Below are positions 31,360 through 43,200 of a stretch of DNA of 64,000 nucleotides, piece after piece. Source of the DNA: Dactylorhiza incarnata (Eukaryota > Streptophyta > Magnoliopsida > Asparagales > Orchidaceae). The notes beneath the pieces were generated by a model. It had not been told where the DNA came from and searched no databases. It worked only from the letters and a program-made list of their open reading frames with translations. The stretch lies in assembly GCA_033032865.1 (NCBI GenBank), contig JAWHQI010000258.1, positions 1,488,001 through 1,552,000 of the forward strand, written 5' to 3'. A program made the position numbers and the translations under genes. Each line of letters opens with the position of its first letter. The stretch's first letter is position 1.

Positions 31360-32690
31360 TTAACTTGGAGTTGTGCCGTGAACTGTCGTTCGTGAACGCC
31401 GAACCTCATCTAAAAAAATTCATGCATTTTGTTGCGGAACGCTTAGGGCTCTTGGTAGACCGGTCCAATTGAACCACCTTAGCTCGTGAGCGAACTAAGC
31501 GCGCAAACAGTCAATTCGAGATTCGCTGAGTACACCGGGACTTTTTAACGTGGAAAACCCGGAAAGGGTAAAAAACCACGCGGCCGGAGCTGTGCCGACC
31601 AAACTTCACTATCTTCTGGGGGTTACAATTTGGTAGTTAGAACTTGAGCGCGACAGGCCACTGCTCGTTACAATAATAGAGAGGGAGAAAAGAGCTCCGG
31701 GGGTGACAGGTCACCTCTCGGAAAAAACTAAGACTTTTTCCTTCTGGGAATTCTGGGGAACAAAAGTGAGAAGACCCGGAGAACAAAAGAGAGAAGCCTC
31801 CGGGGAACAAAAGTGAGAAGGCATGTCGCCTTTCGGGATGAAGGGAATCTTCAAGTCCCCGAATGAGATCTTCCAGCGCCGAAGGAGAATTCCGCAAAAG
31901 TCTGCAAGGAGCTCTCCCGGGTTCTGAAGTCAAGGTCCCCTCAAATGAAGTCTGGGGCTCCTTTTATAGCTTTGGCCGAGGGCAGTCCGGTAATTTCGCC
32001 GTTCGCAGTTTCCATAAATGTTTGGTGGACGAATCATATTTTCTGGTTCGGGGCACACGGATCGCCATTTTTCACAAATGACCACCTTGCCCTTCGGGCG
32101 GTTCGGGCAATTCGGGCAGTTCGGGCAGTTCCGTTGGAGGCGAAAAAGACGACAGGTTGTTCCTGAAATCTGAGAAGCTGGAAAGACAAAAAGTGAGAAG
32201 CTGGAAAGACAAAAAGTGAGAAGCTGGAAAGACAAAAAGTGAGAAGCTGGAAAGACAAAAAGTGAGAACGCTCCCGAACGTGTTCGGAAACGTTCTGAGC
32301 GCGCGCGAGAGCTAAAGTGTTCTGAGCGCGTAGTGGATTACGGTGGCGCCCTGGGCGGACGGCGGAGCGGGGAGTCGCCCCCCACGGAGGAAAAGGGACC
32401 CGACGCACCTGACGAGGGGGCGCCAACGCGGCGGCTGGCGGTGGAAATGGCGGGCTCGATCTCTTTAACTTAAGCGATTATTTGATGACCGTTGACCCCA
32501 CCTCTCTTCAGCAGGACTTCCTTTAGACGCACCCCAAGGCCTTAATGGGTGTATAACACATTTTATGCTCAAAACTTGCTTATTTTCTTGGTAACGGTCA
32601 TAACATTTGTCTTGCCAAACGTGCAATCTATGATAATGACATTTTTGACCCCAACTCACCGGAGCAAATAAGTCGCGCCAAACGAACCCA
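31360..32690. mobile_element. Inverted Tourist-like MITE copy, split by the solo LTR
   Basis: 31360-31429 and 32559-32690 together match the reverse complement of the MITE at 20041-20263 (TCGTTCGTGAACGC, AAAACTTGCTTATTTTCTTGG, CATTTGTCTTGCCAAACGTGCA, GCGCCAAACGAACCC). The solo LTR lies between them with TSD CATTT, so the MITE was there first. Confidence 0.75.
31430..32558 (-). mobile_element. Solo LTR (1129 bp) with perfect TSD CATTT
   Basis: Plus strand TGTTGCGGAAC...GGGTGTATAACA, flanked by CATTT at 31425-31429 and 32559-32563. The minus strand has a TATA box (CTATAAAAGG, near 31960) followed by the phrase GTGGTTTTTTACCC...GGGTTTTCCACG, seen in R-U5 of plant LTRs, and ends CCGCAACA. Four 23-bp repeats (GAGAAGCTGGAAAGAC unit) lie at 32173-32265. 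A related copy occurs at 33902-35343. Confidence 0.85.
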
Positions 32691-32691
32691 T

Positions 32692-33339
32692 CTTTATCTA
32701 ATTAAGAAATAATTTTTAGTCCTAATAGGGTATTAGAACCGTAGGGTTGGTTCTGCGTGCCCGTCTGCCGCGCCCGATGATTCTACAGCACTAATCGATC
32801 CTCCGCACCAACTCCTCACTCGGTAATCTCCTTCCGGTCGACACATAGAACCCCTCCAGTCACTTCCATCGTTTTCCTCTTCTCTCCGCTTGTAGCATCG
32901 ATCGGCGTCAATCAGCACCGATCACTCCGAATGGGGTGTTGAGCCCATTCCGACCATCGGATCCACTCCAAATTTCTTCCGCAACTTTGTATATCTCCTC
33001 TCTATGTCATACCAAACGAATTTTTGGATTTAACGGTTGAGTCTTTCAAGATTTCAGATCTAAAATTTTTGGATTTTTCCTTCCCCCTTGCCTGAGAAAA
33101 ACGTCTCTACAACACAAATGACTCTTCTATGGCCTTCCAACCTTAAGTATGAAGTGTTCTCGGGACTTGGCTGGTCCGAATGAGGGATTTATCATTCTCT
33201 TCCAGTTTCGGTGATTGCCAGACCTATTTTTCGATAACTGTTCAGCGAGTAGTTTGGCTTTGATTTACTCCCAAGTTTCTCTTGTTCCCTAATGTTGTTA
33301 GATAGAGGTTATTGATTCAAGGGAACGACCGACTCCCGC
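32692..33339 (+). other. Possible 5' LTR relic and leader of the copia element
   Basis: TTTATCTAATTAAGAAATAA and the following TTTTTAGTCCTAA (32692-32725) match 39459-39490 right of the hAT-like element, which lies in the copia 3' LTR. This suggests that both belong to the LTRs of the same copia relic. The right border and primer-binding site were not found. Confidence 0.4.
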
Positions 33340-33901
33340 TGGATCTGTCCGGGTTAGTCATGATAATAATGTCCTTCAGATTACTATTATTCCCCTCGAC
33401 AATACGAATTGCTTCTCTTGGTTGAGGTCTATTACTTTAGCACTTAAGAGTCGGACGTTGTTTGACTATGTAAATAGGAGCATAAGAAAACCGACACATG
33501 ACACTGCTGCCTAGGGGCAATGGGATTCCAAGAACTCGTTAGTCATGCTCTGGCTTATCAAATCTATGCAGGAGTCGATAGCTTGCAGTTACTTATTCCT
33601 TGACACCGCCGTCGACATTTTGAAGAGGGTTGAATCCACTTACTCTAGAAAAGGGAACTCTTCCCAAATATTTCAACTTAAAAAGAAGATCTTTCTCCTT
33701 CGTCAAGGCGATCGTCCTCCATCTACCTACTACTTCAAGTTCATCCAAATATATTAAGAATACGACCACTCTGATTCCCTTACCTTGCTTTGCTATGGTG
33801 CTGAGCTTCTTGACAGGGCTTAGGAAGATCACAACCGGGCTTAGGAAGATCGCAACCATGTGTTTGAGTTCTTACATGGTCTTCATCGGTTTGATCATAT
33901 C

Positions 33902-35343
33902 TGTTGCGGGTCACTCGACGTTCTGGTAGACCGATCAAATTGAAACACATTAGCTCACGAGCGAGCCGAGTGCGCAAACAGTCAATGAGAGAGTTACAAA
34001 ATAACAAGGACACTTTTTATCGTGGAAAACCCGAAAAGGGTGAAAAACCACACGGTCTGAGCTGTGCCGACCAAATTCCACTATCTTCTGGTTTGTTACA
34101 ATTGAAAGCTGAGAACTCGAGCGCGACAGGTCGCTGCTCATTACAATGGTAGAGAAAGAAAATCTCGAGGGTGACATGCCACCTCTCGAGAGACTAAGTA
34201 TTTTTCTGGGAACGAAAGTGAGATTCTCGAGTCGTCTTTCGTAGCTTGAAGGATTCCCAACACGCTTAGAAAACTATCTTCCGACGAAGGGAAATCTTCA
34301 AAGGCACTAAGGAGACATTCGAAGGCTCGAAGGAGATTTTCGAAGGCTCGAAGGAGATTTTCGAAGATTCGAAGATCTTCGAAGATCGAAGGAGATCTTC
34401 AAGTGCCGAAGGAGAATTCCAAGAAAATCTTGAAAGGAGCTCTCTCGGGCATAGAAGACAAGGTGCTTGTAATGAAGGCCCTGGGCTCTTTTTATAGTCA
34501 TGGGTAGGGGTAGCCCGGTAATTTCGCCGCTGTAACCATCGTAACCACCTGACGGGCGAATCGCGTTGGTCGATTTGGAGCACACAGATCGCACTTTTTG
34601 GATATTCCCGTCTTGTCCCTGAGCAGTTCAGTCAGATTGGGCAGTTTCGTTGATGGCGTTGAGCGATGTGAACTGGACCTGCAATCTAGGAAATTGGGAA
34701 AGGTTAACTGTCACGCCTGTCGCGAAAGTGGAAGCGTTCTGAGCGCGCAACGAACACGGAAGCGTTCTGAGCGCGCAAAAAACACGGAAGCATTCTGAGC
34801 ACGCAACGAACACGGAAGCGTTCTGAGCACACAACGAACACGGAATCATTTTGTGCGCGCATCGAACACGGAAGCATTCTGAGCGCGCAACGAAAACGAA
34901 AGCGTTCTGAGCGCGCCACGAACACGGAAGCGTTCTGAGCGCGCAACGAACATTGAGCATTATGAGCCCGCAACGAACATGGAAGCGTTCTGGGCCCGCA
35001 ATGAACATGGAAGCGTTCTGAGCGCGTGATGAACGCGGAGGCGTTCTGAGCATGCGGTGAACGCAGAGGCGTTCTGAGCTCGTGGTGAACCCGGAGGAGT
35101 CCTGAGCGCGCGGTGAGCACGGAGGCGTTCGACGCGCGACGTGCACTTGAGGGCGTTTCGCGCATGCCGTGAATGTGGACTTAGGAGGTGGACGCGACGT
35201 GAGTGTGTTGTTCATCAAGTCTTGCACGGTTAAGGAGGCGCGTCCTGCACTGCGCGGCGAGTGTCGGGCGGCGGGTGTCGAGCGGCGAGCACCGCGCTGC
35301 GGCGACATGGTATGTGTCGCACCGGAGTGGTGCGGGTTAGGGG
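33902..35343 (-). mobile_element. Second LTR copy of the 31430 family, with expanded array
   Basis: 33902-34200 aligns with the solo LTR at 31430 (TGTTGCGG, CTGGTAGACCG, GCGCAAACAGTCAAT, GTGGAAAACCC, GAGCTGTGCCGACCAAA). A reversed TATA box (TATAAAAAGAGC on the minus strand) lies near 34495. The far part is a 28-bp array (34725-35130). The right border and a TSD for the left flank ATATC were not found, so the end at 35343, where copia sequence resumes, is approximate. It interrupts or replaces the copia gag-protease region. Confidence 0.6.
34725..35130. repeat. 28-bp tandem repeat, about 14 units
   Basis: The unit is close to GCGTTCTGAGCGCGCAACGA plus ACACGGAA and grows more diverged to the right. 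The solo LTR at 31430 has only two related units near 32290-32330. The array yields spurious Cys/Arg/Ala-rich minus-strand ORFs. Confidence 0.9.
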
Positions 35344-36913
35344 AGGCAAGACGAAGAACATAATTGACTCTGGTAGGATGCAAGATGGTCTCTATGTGTT
35401 TGATCCTGCTACTTCATTCCAAGCTCTGCATGTCTCTCAGACTCCATCCTTGGATTGTTGGCATCGTCGTCTGGGTCATCCATCCTCTGCCTCTACGAAA
35501 ATTCTATTTCCTAGTTTTCCTTTCCATTTCTTACAGAACTTTCACTGTGATGCATGTGAATTGACTAAATATAAGTGTGTCTCCTTTATGCACTCATTAC
35601 CTTCTACTACTCCATTTACTGTCATTCACTCTGATGTGTGGTGGTCTTGCCCCAATGTTTTTTTTCCTGTTATAAGTGGTTTATTACTTTCACTGATTGT
35701 TTTTCATGAAAAACTTGGGTTTATTTGATGCACCATAAAAATGAGATATTTTCCCAGTTAAAAAATTTTATACCATGATTTCTACACTATTGGGTGCTAC
35801 CGTTAAAATTCTTCGTAGTGATAATGGCAGCGAATACACTGATACCTCCTTCGAAACATATTTGACTACCACGGGGATAGTGAATCAAACCACTTGTGTT
35901 CATTCTCTTGCTTAGAATGGAATCGCTGAGCGGAAGAATTACCATCTTCTTGAGGTTACTCGTTCCCCTCCTCTTTATTATGAATCTTCCCTGATACTAT
36001 TGGGGAGATGTTATTACTGATGCCTACCTTATCAATCGTCTACCTACTCGTTTCTTAGGAAACAAGACTCCTCTTCATACATTAGGTGTCTCTCCTACGC
36101 ACCTTACCCAAATAATCTTTAAGTGTCTATGCATAGTCCATATCCATAACATTTCATGCTCAAAATTGGATCCTCGTGCCCTCCGGTGAGTTTTCATTGG
36201 ATACTCCCCTATAATGGGCTATGGTTGCTACCATCCTCCAACCAAGAGACCTCTTGTCGCTGCATATGCCGCCTTCCAGAAAAAATAAGCCTTATTGTGA
36301 GGCCTCTCTTCAGGGGGAGTCTTCACATACATTGGAAGTGAATCATACTCTCCTATTGTCGATATCTCCATTGTATATCATGTCATCCCACAATACTCCT
36401 AGCCAGGGGGTGGGGGAGATTATACCTCCATCGTATATCATGTCATCCCACAATATTTCTAAAAAGGGGGAGACTATACCTCCTCCACCGAATATAAAAC
36501 CTCTGCAAGTTTATACTTGAAGCAAGGACTCGACGACCCATTCTCCCTCACCAGAACCAATTAATCACGACTTCTTTTTCAGCTCTTACGAAGTTTCATG
36601 TCGATCTATGTGAAGGTAAGAGTACCAAACACTCATTGTCTAAATTTGTTTCTTATGCCTCTTTAACCCCATCACATCAAGTGTTTGTTTCCTCTTTATC
36701 CTCTATCGCGGTTCTTACTACGTGGCACGAGGCACTCCTACATACAAAGTGGAAGAATGTTATGATAAAGGAAATGCATGCTTTGGAAAAAATAGTACAT
36801 AGAAACACTATAAAGCACGATTGGTGGCGAAAGGATATACCCAAGCTCATGAGATTGATTATCAAGAGACATTTGCCCATATGGCTAAGATGAACTTAGT
36901 ACGAGTTTTGTTA

Positions 36914-37245
36914 TTGTTGAAAGGTGGGGCCCCACGGGTAATCACGCCACCAGCCCGACTGCAGTCAGAGCATCCCAACCAAATCTCCCAAGGTTAACCC
37001 TCGTCGGGGCTATGACCATTGGGGAAGTTGTTGAGGGGGGAATAGATCCCAAGACCGCCGTTATATGAGGGTGTTAACACTTGGGTATGAGACTTTGTGT
37101 TAACACCCTCTCATAAAGGAGGTCTTGGGATCGATCCCCCCCCCCCCCCCCCCCAACAACCTACCAAATGGTCACAGTCCCGATGAGGGTCAGCTTTGGG
37201 AGTCGGCTGGTGGCGTGATTACCCGTTGGGTCCACCTTTCAACAG
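36914..37245. mobile_element. Foldback MITE with TSD TTA inside copia reverse transcriptase
   Basis: The 332-bp element is almost wholly one hairpin. The left arm TTGTTGAAAGGTGG...GGGTAATCACGCCACCAGCC is repeated inverted on the right, and the match continues through GTTAACACTT...AAGTGTTAACAC to the middle. TTA flanks both sides (36911-36913 and 37246-37248). Removing it and one TTA restores the copia reading VLLSCVAC. A C19 run (37136-37154) is present in one arm only. Confidence 0.85.
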
Positions 37246-38466
37246 TTATCATGTGTTGCATGTAAATGGTGGAACCTCCAACAGTTAATGTAAGAAAATA
37301 CGTTCCTCCATGGTGAATTGGAAAAGATGGTTTACATGTTTATACCACCTGGATTTGTACCGAGTGATTTTGAAGGAAAAGTATGCAAACTGAACAAGGC
37401 TCTATATGGATTGAAACAATCCCAAAGAGCATGGTTTGGCAGATTCCACAAGGTGATGATCTCCTTTGGGTATACTCAGAGTAATGCTGAACACTATATA
37501 TTTATCAGACGGAGACAGTGAAAGCTGACCACTTTTATCGTATATGTGGATGGCATTATGATAAGTGAGGATGATACGAAAATATTACTGTCCTCAAAGG
37601 AAAGCTATAAAAAGGGTTTGAGGTAAAAGATCTAGGAAAGCTAAAATATTTCCTGGGCATTGAGATTGCAAAGTCAAGACATGTAATATTAATTTCGCAG
37701 AGGAAGTATGTATTAAATCTATTAGAACAGCCAGATATGACTGGGTGCAAACATGCCACTACGCCGATTGAAGCCATAATCAGGCTTGGAAATGATGATG
37801 AACTTATAGAAGATGTTGCTGGCTACCAAAGATTTATTGGACTATTTATCTATCTATCCCATACTCGTACATATGTGACACGCAATGGGAGTGGTCAGTC
37901 AGTATGTGCACTCACCAAAAACTAAGCAATTGGATGATGCATATAGATTCCCGAGCTATCTCAAGATGTCGCCAAGAAGGGGTATATTATTCACTCATAA
38001 TGACAAGTTGTTGATTGAGGCATATACTAATGCTGATCGGGTTAGATCAATTGATGATAGACGATCAGCGTCAGGGTACTGCTCATTTGTTGGGGGAAAC
38101 CTTGTTATGTGGAGAAACAAGAAGCAACATGGGGTGGCTAGAGCTAGTGCAGAGGCTGAGTTCATAGCTATGACTCATGTAATATGCGAGGGAATGTGGC
38201 TTCGCACATTACTGTTAGAGATCAAAGTTTTTGAATACAATTTGATAAGTTTATTTTGTGACAATAGGGTAGCTATCAATATCACTCATAATCCTGTCCA
38301 GCACGATCGCACAAAGCATATCGAAATGGATAGACACTTTATCAAAGTGAATACTGTGAAGGGGCTCATCTGCATTTCGTTCGTTCCAATAGAAGGACAA
38401 CTTGCCGCCGTTCTTACCAAAGACTTAAGTGAAAGTAATTTTTGTAGCTTAACTAGAAAGTTGGGT

Positions 38467-38654
38467 GAAGGGGAGCCTTGGCGCACCGGTTGAGGTGTTG
38501 TCATTTGCCCTTGAGGTCACGGGTTTGAGTCTTGGAAGCAGCCTCTTGCAAAAATGCAAGGTAAAGTTTGCCTACATTTCACCCTTGTGGTTGGGACCCT
38601 TCCCCGGACCCTCGCTCCGTGGGGATATCTTGTGCACCGGGTTGCCCCTTTTTT
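38467..38654 (+). mobile_element. tRNA-derived SINE, Au-SINE type, 16-bp perfect TSD
   Basis: Head with an A box (TTGGCGCACCGGTTGAGG) and B box (GGTCACGGGTTTGAG), body with CCCTTCCCCGGACCCTCGC and GTGCACCGGG, and a short T tail. AACTAGAAAGTTGGGT is duplicated at 38451-38466 and 38655-38670. It sits in the last codons of the copia pol relic, so it is younger than that element. Confidence 0.95.
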
Positions 38655-38704
38655 AACTAGAAAGTTGGGTATGAATTGTATAACATGTCTAACTTGAGGG
38701 GAAG

Positions 38705-38761
38705 TGTTAGTATTATTGCATGCACTATCTATTATGATATAGAGTGCCCCCCTTTATCTAA
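38705..38761 (+). repeat. Start of the copia relic's 3' LTR
   Basis: A polypurine tract TTGAGGGGAAG (38694-38704) is followed by TGTTAGTATTATTGC, the usual plant copia LTR start. The LTR is interrupted 57 bases in by the hAT-like element and seems to continue from 39460; its right end was not identified. Confidence 0.7.
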
Positions 38762-39459
38762 GGGCAATATTATAAGCAGTCCGAATTTGGCTATTCGCAG
38801 TTCAAAAAACACCAAAAATCTCTCCCTTTTTAGATATAATACATTCCAATCTGGAACAGCTTCTCGCCGCCCAAACCCGCATCAAGGAGGAGCAATAGAT
38901 TGGGGACGACGTTGCTGCCACGACCGATGATGCGGAATCCTGCTGCTGCGGTGGGAGCCGATAAAGCTGCCGGCGAGAGCTTGTCGGAGTTGTGGAGTGC
39001 AGGAGCTGACTGTTTTTCTGCTCCCCTACCACCACGGCACCACCTCTGTTTTTGCACAACCTGTATCAAGCACAAACTTCAATCCAATTTATTGCGGAAG
39101 AGTAGAATTAAGATTTTCTCATTTCCTTTTGAATTTTTAATTTCCAGACATTCGGATGATGGATTGACAATCAACCACAATCTCCTTCTTTACTAATCAA
39201 AATGAAGCTTCTCATAAAATCTCAGCTCAACCGAATCACTTTAATTTTTTGACCAAACAAATGCTAAAATTAGGTGACTTTTTTTTATCACGACCGTCTT
39301 TAGCAAAAAATACTAGAGTAATGGATCGATGTCCGATTCAGAGGAAGGATATGTAATCAGATTACTGCAAGCTACTCGTCTTGCACTTTTCTGCCGGCTA
39401 TTTTTGTATAAGACGTTGGACTGTGAATATCTATATTAGGACTGCTTATAACATTACCC
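38762..39459. mobile_element. Non-autonomous hAT-like DNA element, 8-bp TSD
   Basis: Ends GGGCAATATTATAAGCAGTCC and, inverted, GGGTAATGTTATAAGCAGTCC, with further similarity inside (ATTCGCAGT and ATTCACAGT). TTATCTAA is perfectly duplicated at 38754-38761 and 39460-39467. The length is 698 bp and no transposase is visible. An 8-bp duplication is characteristic of hAT elements. Confidence 0.8.
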
Positions 39460-40091
39460 TTATCTAATTAAGAAATATTTTTCAGTCCTAACGCAAAGCA
39501 TTAAGCAATCATACCCCTGGTTCAAGGTATCCCCTTGATTTAGTAATTCTAACAATGATAATTTGCTCTTAAAAGTATATAATAAACTGTTTATCACTTT
39601 CCAGTATACCATTATAATCATTGATAATACATTTTGTGCCAACCATTGTTCTCAAGAACATAAAGAATACTTTCAATATAGAAAGGGCTTTTCCTTGGAA
39701 AAATATATGGAGATGAATGGTCTGATAGGCGGTTGAAAATGTAGAGGTTCAGGAGGTGATATGTGAGTGTTGTAATAGGCTGCTGACGAGGGAGCCTTCG
39801 TAATGCAACTGGGCCAACACTTCATTGTAGACTCGGAATCAAGCAAATAATCGCTATCATTTGAGCGAATATCATAACACGAAGCATCGCAGGCGCAATA
39901 ATTGCAAGCAAGTCCATGCAGCTCCCTGAGCCAAGCATCAGACTAAGGTTTGTAAGTCTCTAAAGATTGAAAATTGAAGCTTGCTGGAAAAAAATTAGAT
40001 GAGAAAAAGATGAAGTGAGACTTCAATGTGACCAAATATAGCAAAGAGGGCAAATAATACATAATTTTGGCTACCTTGAATGGGTTGTTCT
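39460..40091. other. Copia LTR remainder and probable 3' UTR of the aminopeptidase gene
   Basis: About 39460-39500 matches LTR-like sequence at 32692. The rest is AT-rich and lies directly downstream of the methionine aminopeptidase stop codon (minus strand), so it should hold its 3' UTR. No ORF recognised. Confidence 0.4.
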
Positions 40092-40237
40092 TCAACACTT
40101 GGTTAATATTTCGGCGCCATTTTCTGTGATCAGCAGGGTATGCTCGAATTGTGCTGATAAGCTTCCATCTTCAGTTACGGCGGTCCAGTCATCAGACCAA
40201 ATCACAGGTTTAGTGCTTCCTACTGTAAGCATGGGCT
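40092..40237 (-). CDS. Aminopeptidase last exon
   Basis: Begins after acceptor ATTCTGCAG, completes the Glu codon of FTIE, then reads PMLTVGSTKPVIW, WTAVTEDGSLSAQFEH and ends GAEILTKC-stop (TGA at 40092-40094). It carries the last metal-binding Glu. 40238-40860 upstream is AT-rich intron without features. Confidence 0.95.
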
Positions 40238-43200
40238 CTGCAGAATTTAGTGATGAATTTCATGATAGGGTTCAATAGATTTGATTTTCATACAAAACCA
40301 ACAAAATTAAAATAAAAAAGATTTTTTTTTGAAAGACAGTTATATAATATCTATGAAATAATTGATTTGTGCGACAATTATTCTGCCCCACAATATTATT
40401 TCCTTGTACAATTCTATCAATCTCATAGTTCATTTCTAAGCACAAGCAAGATAGTATAACAAAATATTGTATTGCTACAATAGTAGATCATAGTTGTCCT
40501 CTCCAGCCTCCACAACTCAGTAGAGCATCATGTGGCAATTAAATTTATAAGAAATACATAGTGATTAAGAGCAATGATAAAGGTCATATTGCTAGCATGT
40601 AAAATAAACTGAAAGTGAAAAAAATACCATAAATGTGTAATTGCTTAAATTAAATTTTCACAGGTAACAAAAAATACATTGAATAATATTTAAATAGCCA
40701 CCTACATATTTCATACACTTTTTCTAAGTTGTGTATTGAGCTTGCCATAATCCGAATAAAGTTATCTTCTAGAATTTCAAATGGTGGTGACGCACTACGA
40801 ATGTATAGGTGACAAACGTGGTGCCCTAACCTTAAATGAATGCAAACAAGCACGTGAATAAGTTGTAATTTATATATTTGGTTCTTTCCAAGTCGTCTTT
40901 ATTGTATTAAACCCAGATCGGCGTAGTTTGGTCTTTTTTCGTTTTTAGGTTTCCCCCTTACTCAAGTATATATATGAGTAAGGCCTCTATTGAATCATTA
41001 ACAAAGGATTATTCCTCTCTACTTGATATCAGAGGAAGAAACAAAACCTAATCGCGTGCGCCGGTGTCTCTCGCGTCTCCCAATCGTCTCGTTGCTCCTC
41101 TTTTGTCGTCGTGCTTCGATCGATCGTTTCTTCCCAACCGCTGGTTTGAGCGGTTGTTCGTGCTCGACCCGCTGATGTGGTCGACTGGCGGATCCGACGC
41201 CGCCGTCAGTTGCTGAGGAGGATGCCGCCGCCGTTCTCCAGTGAAGTTGTTGCTCTCCATCGTTCCTCTGTTCTATGTTAATGTTGTCGCCGTCGTTCTC
41301 CTGTGAAGCCGGTGATCTCCGTTGATGCTCCCAACTGCTGGTGTCGACGACTCCTGATCGACGATCCCGTCGTGCTTCTATGTTGCACCTGTTCCTCGGC
41401 TTCTGATTCATTCGAGCCCGTCACTTCTCATCGACGAAGAAGGAGATCTTCTTTTCTGGCATCCATTTCTTCTTCCCGTCGACCTGTGTGAGCCACCAGC
41501 CACTGCCTGCCTACTGTTGCGGCCTGCCTTGTTCCTGCTGCCTCTAATGGATCCTACTTCTTGACCTCTTGTCCCTCTTTTTCACCAATATGGGTGATCC
41601 CGATTCTTCTGCATCTTCTCCGGGTGCGATCTAGCCTCAAACGAGTGACCCTCAGCGGCCTCATGACCACTAAAGCTCCTTGAAGATTACCATGGTTCCC
41701 TTGGATGACACAAATTATTTTGAATGGTCTCGCGCTGCCCAACATGTCATTCGCAGCCAACAGATGTTTAGGTATATCGACGGAACGATTAAGGAGCCCC
41801 CCAAGACCGATCCATCCTGGAAGCGTTGGGATTCTGACAACTCTCTAGTTGTCTCCTGGCTCCTACATTCGATGTCTCCTAAGGTCTACCAGAGCTATAT
41901 GTTGATGGACTCGACATTCGAGATCTGGACCCGTGCTCGCAAAACGTACTCTCAGATTGGCAGTTCCACCCAAGTTTATAAGCTCACTCGCCGCATTTTG
42001 GAGTTGTGGCAAGGATCGATGACCGTTTCATCGTTCTTCTCAGAGTTTGAGCACTTTTATCAAGAGCTGGACTACTTTGCGCATTTCACTCCTGCGTGTA
42101 CTGCTGACGTCGTTCAGTTAAAGCAAAAGGAGGATCGTTTCCGCCTCCATGTCTTCTTGATGGGATTGAACATGGAATTTGATATGTTGCAGACAAATGT
42201 CCTCGACCGCTCTCCTTTTCCGTCTCTTCGGGAGGCATTCAGTATGGTTCTAGGTGATGAAGACCGCCACAAGTCCCTCAGTGTTATGGCTCCTCCTGAT
42301 CGCTCCGCCCTGACTAGTGTTGGTCGTGGTCTTATTCCCACTCCTGGATCTTCTGTGCCCACCTGTGATTATTGTGGTCGAAGGGGACACTCTCGGGAGG
42401 TATGTTTCAAACTTCATCCGCATCTGGCACCTCCTGGACGTGGTCGTGGACCTGGCCGCGGGGGTCATAGACACAGTAGCTATCGTTCTCATGATGTTGC
42501 TTACACTACGAATGTCTATGATGAGTCCCAGTGTTCCGCTTCAGCCTCTCTTACAGCTCAGAAATTGGATGTCTTTCGTCGCTTGCTTCACTCTCAGTCT
42601 GATCCTGTCACCGGATGTTCTACTTCCCTTGCCACCATTGCTATGCCTAGTGCTCATGCAGTCGCCGCCTCACCTTCTGAATGGGTGCTCGACACCGGTG
42701 CTACACACCACATGACTGGGTCTTCCTCAAGTTTTCTCTCTTATACTCCTTTGTCTGGTAAGGACAAAGTTATTTCTGCTAATGACTATTTGTCCTCCAT
42801 TGCGGGCAAAGACAACATCTCACGTTCTCCGTCCATTTCTCTTCCATCTGTTCTTCATGTTCCCTCCTTTCCACGCAATTTACTCTCCATCAACAATATT
42901 ACTAAATCTTCTAACTGCTCGGTAACCTTTTTTCCTGACTCTTGTGTTTTTCAGGAACTGGGTACGAAGCGGAACATTGACAATGGTAGGAACCGTGGCG
43001 GCTTGTACTACCTGGACACCCAGCCTCCCTCTCAGGCTCATTCCAGTTCCACTGTTATTGTTGATGATGTTCGTTGCTGGCATCTGCGTCTAGGACATCC
43101 GTCCTCCATTTATCTGCAAAAATTATTTTCTGCTTTTGTTTACCTTTTCTTCAGAAATTTGCCTGAGATGTATGTGATATGTCTAAACATGTGCGACATA

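Larger units (their letters stand above)
33340..38704 (+). pseudogene. Ty1/copia retrotransposon relic, nested by later insertions
   Basis: Gag pieces (IPLDNTNCFSWLRSITLALK, NSLVMLWLIKSMQESIA, YLFLDTAVDILKRVESTYS, QIFQLKKKIF) lie at about 33395-33760. After an LTR-like block (33902-35343) come the Gag-pre-integrase region (CWHRRLGHPSS), integrase pieces to about 36290, reverse transcriptase to about 37700 (PPGFVPSDFEGKVCKLNKAL, ALYGLKQS, and VYVDGIMIS where YVDD has become YVDG) and RNase H to about 38450 (MWRNKKQHGVARASAEAEF). Protease and much of gag are missing. Many stops and frameshifts make it dead. A foldback MITE (36914-37245) and a SINE (38467-38654) have inserted into it. Confidence 0.85.

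Noticed and set aside
34628..35383. 251-residue Cys/Arg/Ala-rich minus-strand ORF
   Set aside because: It is a translation of the 28-bp array and its degenerate edge; the peptide repeats with the DNA unit.
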